Virus record (IMG/VR): IMGVR_UViG_3300025138_000226
Span: 1-29,488 of that record
Length of the DNA stretch: 29,488 bases
Strand: one strand, 5' to 3'
Origin: a virus
Shown here in pieces: positions 9,336-17,000 of this stretch (position 1 is the stretch's first letter; every line of letters begins with the position of its first letter). Both the position numbers and the translations under genes were made by a program. The notes under the pieces are model-generated. The model made no database searches. It was not told the DNA's origin and was given only the letters and a program-made list of their open reading frames with translations.

Positions 9336-10022
9336 TTATTTTTGTCCAAAAAACTTACCAGTCTCTCCCATGTTACTCATACCACCACCTACAAAAGCAC
9401 TTGTAACTCCACTAATAATATTACCCCACATAGCTTTGTTAGCTGCAATAGCATCTTGTGCATTACCTACCATCTGCATAGACATACCAAGTGTTGTGGC
9501 TTGTCTATCAAACTCCATACCTTGTACCATCGCCGCACCTTTTTGCTGTTGTTGTATACCTTGTCTTTCCATAGTTTGGTTTCTTGCAGCTCCTTGCGCT
9601 GTCATTCTTCTGTTCTCTGCTTCTTGTTGCCCTATGCTAGCAGAGGCTCTTTGAGTTGCCTGAGCGCTTTGATTTGATAGAGCTTGTATGTTACCAGCAT
9701 TAAACTGTCCACCAGAACGTAAAGCATCTAGTATATTAGCTTGACTTTGTTGATTTTGTTGGGATTGAAAATTAGCTTGTTTTTGATTTATAGTTAAGTC
9801 TTCAAATGGATTTTCCATATTAGCAAAAGCATTTTCTGCAAATGGATTTTCAAAAGTAAAATCTTGATAATCCTTCATTTGTGACTTGTAAGTTTTTTCA
9901 GCTTCTTTTAATCTTTTTATATTACCTTTACCAGCAAATAAATTTTTTAAAAATCCAAATTTAGCTGGAGACGCTTTGCTAGAGCTAGTTGCAACTTCTT
10001 TATTTTTTATACCTACTGCCAT
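9336..10022 (-). CDS. Small Gln/Ala-rich ejection (internal virion) protein, T7 gp14/P22 gp7-like
   Basis: This 228-aa protein has a Lys/Ser-rich N-terminus, then a short element with repeated ENPF motifs (ENPFAENAF, MENPFEDL, near residues 58-75). A long helical region rich in Gln, Ala, Asn and Arg follows (about 79-180), and the protein ends in a Gly/Ala/Met-rich hydrophobic stretch (ISGVTSAFVGGGMSNMG, near 203-219). A small Gln/Ala-rich helical protein with a hydrophobic Gly-rich patch, coded next to much larger virion proteins, is typical of the smallest ejection protein of podoviruses, which is thought to insert in the outer membrane during DNA delivery. The assignment rests on composition and position, since sequence conservation in this class is poor. 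The 41-base gap before it is A/T-rich and has no Shine-Dalgarno motif. Confidence 0.7.
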   Translation of the reverse strand: MAVGIKNKEVATSSSKASPAKFGFLKNLFAGKGNIKRLKEAEKTYKSQMKDYQDFTFENPFAENAFANMENPFEDLTINQKQANFQSQQNQQSQANILDALRSGGQFNAGNIQALSNQSAQATQRASASIGQQEAENRRMTAQGAARNQTMERQGIQQQQKGAAMVQGMEFDRQATTLGMSMQMVGNAQDAIAANKAMWGNIISGVTSAFVGGGMSNMGETGKFFGQK

Positions 10023-10063
10023 ATGTTCTTGTTTTATTTATTTATAATTACACTTTTTATGCG

Positions 10064-10441
10064 TTATTTACTACTTTGTGTTATTTCTGATCCTACAGCA
10101 AAAAGTTCTACTTTTTTAGTTGAATTATTATCTAATCTTATCTCTGCATAATAACCCTTTAAACTGCTTGTATTAAACGTGTTTGGTTTTGAAAACATTA
10201 AATAATGTGAAGGTGGGACTTGAGGCGGACCTGTGTAGTTAGGATCATTAGGGTCATGTGGTCTACTAACCTGTATTGTTTTAGTTTCTCTATTTACGTT
10301 TTCTACTGTACCTAGCTTTAATATACTACTTGTATCTGACACTTCATAACCACCTGCCATCAATAGCGAAGTGTACCATACTGTATCACCAATAGATAAA
10401 GATATATTTAATTCGTTTTGTAAAGTTAATGTTATCTGCAT
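10064..10441 (-). CDS. Small beta-rich structural protein, unrecognised (125 aa)
   Basis: The 125-residue product MQITLTLQNELNISLSIGDT is made of short alternating hydrophobic strands and polar turns, with a proline-rich loop in the middle (PNDPNYTGPPQVPPSH, about 64-79). There is no signal peptide and no catalytic motif. Its start is separated by a single base from the stop of the 492-aa beta-rich gene upstream, so the two are translationally linked. A small beta protein between appendage genes and ejection genes is probably a tail accessory or fibre-associated protein. That is an inference from context only. I cannot name a family. Confidence 0.65.
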   Translation of the reverse strand: MQITLTLQNELNISLSIGDTVWYTSLLMAGGYEVSDTSSILKLGTVENVNRETKTIQVSRPHDPNDPNYTGPPQVPPSHYLMFSKPNTFNTSSLKGYYAEIRLDNNSTKKVELFAVGSEITQSSK

Positions 10442-10442
10442 T

Positions 10443-11921
10443 TTATACTACTTTTAATATGTTATCAAAATTAAGATCAAGCGTTAAAGAATCATCACCA
10501 TACTCTAATAATTCTATTTCACCAGTAATTTTTCCAGATCTACTACTGTTAATAAAAGTAACTGTAGCGCCACTTTCAATGTCTTGATTAGCATTTACTG
10601 TTACATCGTTTGAACTTATGCTAACCACATAAGGGTCTGTTGTTGCATTTTTTATACCAATACCTTTTACAACGCTATTTGAAAAAGTTAAAACAGCATC
10701 GTTTACAAAAGTCTGCGTAGAAGACAGGGTTATTAACTTGTTGTCAGTGTCAACACTTGTTACGGTTGGCAAGCCTATTAAAGTTCCTGAAGACATAGCT
10801 TGTAGTATTTGACCTATAAAAACATCAGTAACAGCTTCGTCTACTTTAACAGTTGATTGCAACGGTCTATTACCATTAACAGTGTATTGAGCTTGCGGTT
10901 TTATACCGTTTGCACTAGTACAATGTATAACGGCATCTGGAACAGCTGCGGTTGTAGTTGTTACAACGTCATCAAGTTCTATTTTAAAATTTCTAATTAC
11001 GTACCTTGTATTGTTAGCTTTTTGTATCGCCAACCCTTTTCCTAAAAAAACAAAACTATGAGTTGCTTCATAATTAAGAGCTGAGCTTATAATAACGGTA
11101 CCACCATTAGAGTTATCAATACCATCTCCTTCATCGTTTATTTTTACTGGTATTTTATAAACAGTATTGCTTATTGTTGAGTTTTGAAAATCTTTAAAAC
11201 CAGGTATTGTACTTAATACAGTTCTATCAGTAAGACCTTCACCTGAAACTATCATGCCTTTAGATATGCCTCTTATATCATCAAGCTCTATGTAAGCTGC
11301 ATTTACAGTAGAAACAGCAGGTCTAGTAATTGTAAATTCAAAATCGTTTATTTGAGGTTGGCGAAGAATAGTTGCAGCGCCTGAAGACAAAGTGAAAGGC
11401 CAGTTTATTGTTTGTTTTACTGACGTTGTCTTAACGTCTGATTGACTGCTTGAACCTTTAAAAAGAATACTACTTGGCTCAACAACTGCAGAGCTAGAGT
11501 GTGTTATTGAAAAGGTAATTGCAGTTCCCGCGTATTGATTTATTTTTTCGCTAATAAAAACTTTTTTGTTTGCAAAAACTTCTTCATCAAAACTAGTGTT
11601 ATTACCAGCTGCTATAATAATTCTAAAATTTTTATCACCACCTCCTACTGGAAACACTACAACGCCATCATAAACACCACTTGAAGGTATTTGTTTGTTA
11701 AACAAGTTGCTTGCGGTTGCGGAAAAAGTTGGTGCTGGTTGAAAAGAGTTTTGTTCAACGTTAGTAATAGTGTTTTCTGGAAAATTATAATAATTCCCAC
11801 TACTGTCTTGCACAATCATATGAAACGTAGAACCAGGTTCTCCAATAACTTGATACGGTCTACTACTAGATAGATTAGAAGTTTTGTTAGAAGTGTCTAT
11901 GTTAAAAGCTTGTATTATCAT
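10443..11921 (-). CDS. Beta-rich tail/appendage protein with repeated strand modules (492 aa)
   Basis: The product is rich in Ser, Thr, Val, Ile and Asn and looks almost entirely beta-stranded. Two segments share one pattern, a strand with GMIVSGEGL or GQILQAMSSG, then a short T-x-V strand and a strand such as ITLSS. These are residues 212-280 (KGMIVSGEGLTDRTVLSTIPG) and 368-414 (IGQILQAMSSGTLIGLPTV). A similar segment, VGQSVFGPGIPENTTVASV, occurs in the 454-aa connector at 19554-20918. Such small beta modules are frequent in phage tail and decoration proteins. The gene starts one base after the stop of the 721-aa fibre-like gene and ends one base before the next gene, so it sits in a tightly coupled trio. 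It is probably part of the tail appendages. I do not recognise a specific family. Confidence 0.7.
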   Translation of the reverse strand: MIIQAFNIDTSNKTSNLSSSRPYQVIGEPGSTFHMIVQDSSGNYYNFPENTITNVEQNSFQPAPTFSATASNLFNKQIPSSGVYDGVVVFPVGGGDKNFRIIIAAGNNTSFDEEVFANKKVFISEKINQYAGTAITFSITHSSSAVVEPSSILFKGSSSQSDVKTTSVKQTINWPFTLSSGAATILRQPQINDFEFTITRPAVSTVNAAYIELDDIRGISKGMIVSGEGLTDRTVLSTIPGFKDFQNSTISNTVYKIPVKINDEGDGIDNSNGGTVIISSALNYEATHSFVFLGKGLAIQKANNTRYVIRNFKIELDDVVTTTTAAVPDAVIHCTSANGIKPQAQYTVNGNRPLQSTVKVDEAVTDVFIGQILQAMSSGTLIGLPTVTSVDTDNKLITLSSTQTFVNDAVLTFSNSVVKGIGIKNATTDPYVVSISSNDVTVNANQDIESGATVTFINSSRSGKITGEIELLEYGDDSLTLDLNFDNILKVV

Positions 11922-11922
11922 T

Positions 11923-14088
11923 TTATATTTTTGATTTTATTAAACCTACAACGTAACATATTGGCTCGAAAATATACCTTATAACCATGCCAGGTAAATA
12001 TCTTTTTTTATTATTCATTACAGCTTCCAAATCTTTTGATCTTTGTATTGTCATGTACTTGCCTAGTTTAAATATCGTTTTATACTTTTTCATAAGTAAA
12101 GTAAACTTATAAAATAGAACGTGGTAACCAACTTGATGATACTTTGTTAAATGCTTGTTTAAATGTATATTCCACAGTCTACTTTTTTCTTCCCAGTCAG
12201 TTAAACCTGTTGATTCGTATATAGTTGCGCAAAGAATTTTACTACCAGTTGGGTAAGTGCATGACCCATCGTCAACATTAGCCAAAGGATCGTAATTTGT
12301 AGCTTGATGTTGTGTACAACCGTAAATAGGTAAGATACATGATCCATCATCTATATTAGCTGCAGGGTCATAATTTAAAGCTGTTGGATCTGTACAACCA
12401 GGAGTAGGGTTTGGTAAAGTCCAGTTAGGATCACCTTGATTTTCTGTATTATGATCTATAACTACAGCAACATCAACATTTTCACTTGGCATTACAAAAT
12501 CTTTTATTTCAATAACAAGCTGTAACTTGTAAGGAAAGTGCTCTAAGGCTGGTTGTGCTGTAATTTCAGGAGATCCAGTAACGTAGTTATGTTCAACAAT
12601 AGAAATACCACTATGAGTAGAACTTGGATTGCTAATACCAGCGGTTACATCTATATAGTTACCCAACATGTCAACAGTGACAATTTTAGCTGTATAAGTT
12701 CCGTTGCCAGGGTTAACATCAAAAACTGTAGTTTTTTCTGGTTGATAACCTGTTGGATCAGGTGCTACGTGCCACTCGGAAAATTCTTGAGGAACACCAG
12801 CCAAAGACCCTACTCTAATAATAGTTGGATTACCTGTATTTGAAATTCTAATACTGGCACCTGTTAAGTTGTTTTTAGCGTCTCCCCAATCAGTACCTCT
12901 ATTTGAGTAACCTAAAGTCATCGGTATATTACCACCAGGAGTGCCAGAAGAAAAATTAAATACAGTTATGTCACCGTTTTGATCTAATTGTGGCGTTAAG
13001 TCTATTTGTACGGTTTCGTTAACCAACGTGCCAGCTGCATAAGTGTTAGCTAAAACAACATCACTACCATCGTTGTTCCAAACTAAATTTCTGCCTGGCG
13101 CAGTTCCTGCAAAAGTATTATTTGTATACTCATCTGTATAAGGACCACCAATTCCACCACCGTCTGATATTGTAATAGTATATTCTGGTGGAGGTGGATA
13201 AACACAAGAGCCATCGTTTCTATTAGCTGTTGCATCGTAGTTGTTAGCGCTTTGATCAGTACAACCGTTAACAGGAGCAATAAGATCAATATCTATGTTA
13301 ACAGCCATTATAGGTTCTAAAATATTTGTTGGGTGATACTCAGGAAAAACAAAAGCCCTTACAAAAGCAGGGTAACCATTATGAATAGATTTTAATTGAA
13401 TATTAAATTGATTATTAGGAAAATCTTTTGGAGTTGTTATTATCCATTTTTCTAAGTCAGGTTCTAGCGCTGGTGTATAGTTTGTGCCTAAATAATTACC
13501 TAGTCCAAGCTGGTAAATATCTACTAATATTATTTTTCTCCAAGTAACTGGGTCATTTGAAGTTATAAAATCACCGTCACAATATGTTGAGTTGTCAAAA
13601 ACAAAAGGACCGTTAAATCTATAAGTTTCAGCAGTACCTACAAAATTATTGCCACTAGTACTATTAGGTCCCCAACAGCTATTAGCTCCAAGTCCTTTTA
13701 ATATATAATCGTGAGTTGTAGAATGTTGAAGGTGTTGGCCACTAGAAACACCATACCAAGGCGGATCAACTGGATAGCAAGGATTTGGGCCAGCAATTAT
13801 ATTAGTTCCTGGTATCGCATAGTCAGTGTTGTACACCCAATTGCTTGACAAGCCATCAATTGTAAAATCACCAGAACATATTAATTGATTATAATCGTTA
13901 GGTCTTATACTAATAGTATAAAAAGGCTCACCAGTTGGAGTTAGCTGTGCACTATCAATATTACTGTTTGAAGTAACGTTAGGATCATTTACAACGTCTA
14001 CAGTGTATAAATTGTTAGTATTAAATGTTTGTGACTGAATATGAAAAGGAAATTGAGGAAAACCGAAAGGTCCAAAAGTATGTGACAT
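11923..14088 (-). CDS. Tail fibre/appendage-like protein with DDGSC repeats and basic C-terminal module (721 aa)
   Basis: The architecture is an N-terminal beta-rich region (1-270) rich in Asn, Thr, Pro and aromatic residues; one cysteine-containing repeat (275-301) followed by PPPPEY; a middle beta domain (about 303-560); two tandem repeats (564-589 and 590-616); and a basic C-terminal module (617-721). Each repeat follows GCTDxxAxNYDPxAN, then DDGSC. These repeats are common in secreted proteins of marine Bacteroidota. The C-terminal part is quite different: it starts with CATIYESTGLTDWEE, then is rich in Lys, Tyr and Trp (HLTKYHQVGYHVLFYKF, FKLGKYM) and ends FEPICYVVGLIKSKI. It looks like a separate conserved module. 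The gene follows the tail stabilisation gene, which carries the same repeats. A role in receptor contact is likely but inferred. No depolymerase or chaperone motif was seen. Confidence 0.75.
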   Translation of the reverse strand: MSHTFGPFGFPQFPFHIQSQTFNTNNLYTVDVVNDPNVTSNSNIDSAQLTPTGEPFYTISIRPNDYNQLICSGDFTIDGLSSNWVYNTDYAIPGTNIIAGPNPCYPVDPPWYGVSSGQHLQHSTTHDYILKGLGANSCWGPNSTSGNNFVGTAETYRFNGPFVFDNSTYCDGDFITSNDPVTWRKIILVDIYQLGLGNYLGTNYTPALEPDLEKWIITTPKDFPNNQFNIQLKSIHNGYPAFVRAFVFPEYHPTNILEPIMAVNIDIDLIAPVNGCTDQSANNYDATANRNDGSCVYPPPPEYTITISDGGGIGGPYTDEYTNNTFAGTAPGRNLVWNNDGSDVVLANTYAAGTLVNETVQIDLTPQLDQNGDITVFNFSSGTPGGNIPMTLGYSNRGTDWGDAKNNLTGASIRISNTGNPTIIRVGSLAGVPQEFSEWHVAPDPTGYQPEKTTVFDVNPGNGTYTAKIVTVDMLGNYIDVTAGISNPSSTHSGISIVEHNYVTGSPEITAQPALEHFPYKLQLVIEIKDFVMPSENVDVAVVIDHNTENQGDPNWTLPNPTPGCTDPTALNYDPAANIDDGSCILPIYGCTQHQATNYDPLANVDDGSCTYPTGSKILCATIYESTGLTDWEEKSRLWNIHLNKHLTKYHQVGYHVLFYKFTLLMKKYKTIFKLGKYMTIQRSKDLEAVMNNKKRYLPGMVIRYIFEPICYVVGLIKSKI
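12244..12399 (-). repeat. Two tandem GCTDP/NYDP/DDGSC repeats in the 721-aa tail protein
   Basis: Residues 564-616 of the tail protein hold two back-to-back copies. The first has GCTDPTALNYDPAAN then DDGSCILP. The second has GCTQHQATNYDPLAN then DDGSCTYP. Each copy is about 26 residues with two cysteines, so one disulphide or a calcium-loop-like fold per repeat is possible. They lie directly before the basic C-terminal module. Confidence 0.85.
13186..13266 (-). repeat. Single GCTDQ/NYDA/DDGSC-type repeat with polyproline linker
   Basis: Residues 275-301 of the 721-aa tail protein read GCTDQSANNYDATAN, then NDGSCVY, then a PPPP linker. It has the same pattern as the tandem pair further along the protein and the two copies in the upstream gene, and it separates the N-terminal and middle beta domains. 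Confidence 0.85.
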
Positions 14089-14099
14089 TTTATTTAATT

Positions 14100-17000
14100 T
14101 TAATCGTTATCATTAGTATCGTTTATTATTAAACCTGGTAGAGTACAAGAACCATCATCAACGGTAGCTAATGGGTTGTAGTTAATTGCATTAGAGTTTG
14201 TACAACCAAATACAGGTACAGGTGGTAAATCTGGTGGTGGAGGTGGTGGTGGGTATACGCAAGACGGAAAATCATCTACATTAGCTAATGGATCGTAGTT
14301 AGTAGCATTTGGATCCATACAACCAGTTATATCATTGTTTGGATCTGGTGGAGGTGGTGGGTTTATAACTGTAGTTGTAATGTATAAAGTTTCATCTACA
14401 GCAACTCCAATAGCTGTACCTAAACCTTGATATGTAAAAAACTCTGTATTAATGTCTTCATTAGTAATAAAGTCATTTCCTTTTATAAAGTTAAACCACT
14501 TGCCTTCTTTTTTAACAAACTCAGAAATATAACCTTCGTCTTTATTTGTTTTTACATAAGTAGAAAACCAACCTGGTTTTTCCATTAAATTATGATAACC
14601 AGAACCAACGTTAGTTGTTTCAGGTGTTACTCTTGAATCACTACCTTCATAGCTTAAAGTTTTAAAATCTTTAACTGTATCTGGTGCGTCGTTTAATAAA
14701 AGCTCAACAGAAGAAATGTATTGATCTCCATAAAAATTGTTTCTTGGTACTATATTTTCAGAACTATCAACTTCTACATGTTGTTGATATAACTGGCCTA
14801 GTTTAAAAGTATAATACTCACTAGACATGCTAATACTTTGCTCAGGTACAAATGATTTAAAACTTGTCCAACCTCTAACCTTCTCATTGTAAGAAACAGT
14901 AGTACTAGAATCTTTAAAAGTTAAATTATATTCATTTTTATCACCATCGTAACTACCGAGCAACACAGTATTAAGCCTTAAGTTGTCTGAAAAGTAATCA
15001 GACATTCCATATTCAGATATTGCAGTTAACCCGTCCATTGACAATCTAAGAACAGCACCTCTTGATTTGTCAGTGAAATAAGCTCTAAAGTTTTCTTTTG
15101 CAAAAGATTCTGGGTTTTTTGATATACCATAATCACCACTAAAAGGTATTGATTGTCCTAAAACGTTTTGAGTTGCTATTAAGTTAGGGTTACCATCTGC
15201 ATTGAAAACAGCATCTTTATTAGCTAATACTTTTATTACACGATCTTCGCAAAAAGCAATTAAATCTGTATTTCTACTAAACAACTTTTGTATACTACCG
15301 TATGTAGGGTTTAAGTCTTTTGTTATTTTTTCTGCAGCTATAAATTGGTTTAAATTATTTATACCACTAGTTGAGTTGTAAATACCAGAGTATATTAAAC
15401 CATTAGTTCTTACTTCTTTTTCGTAAGTACCTTCTATAGGCGCTGAAGCTTTAACGCCTCTATCTATTGTTGACTCGTTAAAGTCATCTCTAAGTCTGTT
15501 TGACTCAACACCGTTACCAAAAGAATAACAATTAGACCAGTCAAGTCCATACTCATTTGATATTTCATCAAAAATTAAAACATCACCAAGCGATACATTA
15601 GGATCGTTAGGGCTTACAAGTTGATGTGAAGCTACAAACTGTTTAAACTTAAGCTTTACATAACCACCATCTTCGTTAATAAATAAAAATCTATCACCCT
15701 CTTGAACTGTTTCATCGCTAATAACTTGACTCAACTGTATTCCATTGGCACTAATATCTTTTACACTTACAAATCCTGCACTGTATGTAAAAGGTACAAC
15801 TCCAGCTCTTTCGCAATCAACCCGCATTCCTTTTTTAATAATAGTTTTTAAATTATCTACACTTAAAGACGTTGGGTATATTGAACTTGCTTCATAATAT
15901 ATATCTAAATCTACATTTTCTTTTGGTACAGTTTCCCATATAGCAGGGTTGTTTGTTGCTAAAGAAACACCTTCACTTCGTCTTTCTTTTAAAAGAGTAA
16001 GTCTTACTGGAAACCCAGCAGTAGCAGTTTCTAATAAATTAAGCTCTGTACTTCCACCACCAAAATCAGATAAATCAAGAACACTACCGTCTTGTAGTTG
16101 GTGAGTTTCTTTATCAAAAGGTCTAATAGGAATTTTGTAAGTAATTCTTCTATTGTCTGATCTAATAAATTGATTTGTAACTTCCCTGCTAAGTCTTGTA
16201 TTTGCAACTCCTTTAGTAAGGAAACCATACTTCATATCTAGTGCATTTGTATGATTATATCTTCTTTCTACTATTGGATTTCCTACTATTTTATAAAATT
16301 GTTTTTTTGTATCTCCTTCAAAACTAAAAACTGTACCAGAACGTAAAGAGGAAACAAATTTTTGATGTCTTTTAGGAACTTCCCATATTTTTTTACTATA
16401 AATACCTTTTAATGTTTGTCCTCCTAGGTGTTGAAAATTTGAAACATATACTGAAAGATCTTCTTCTACTGGTTGAGATGATGATGGTCTTATATTAGTA
16501 AGCTCAACAGCATCTAGTTTTGAATATGATAACTCTATATACTGTTGGCCATTTTGTGTGTAAACACCTTGTGTATATGTAGGATCATTTATTTTTCTTG
16601 TAAGAGAATCTAAAACAGCTGGTTCCCAAGAGTAATCAATTGTTGTTCCTGTGTAAAAGTTAGACGTAGTTATAATTCCATGTTCATCTCTACCCGTACT
16701 GTTAGAGAACATTGAATGAGTACTAGCTCTTTCAAAATTAGGTTCAAAAAACTGTGTTGGTGCTTGTCCTCTATAATAAGCTTGATCTACAAACCACTCT
16801 CCTTGTGGAGCGCTTGAACCTGTTGGGTTTAAAAGAGTACTCCATTCAGTTATATCACCTTGTGCAGGATAAGGATTTGCATCAACTGGAGAATCTATAA
16901 AAGGTTGAGCGATTATAGAATAACCGTACACTTGATCGTATTCTAAAAGTGCAGTACCTCCACCGGTATTTATATTACCAGTTGTACCACTAGCATCAAC

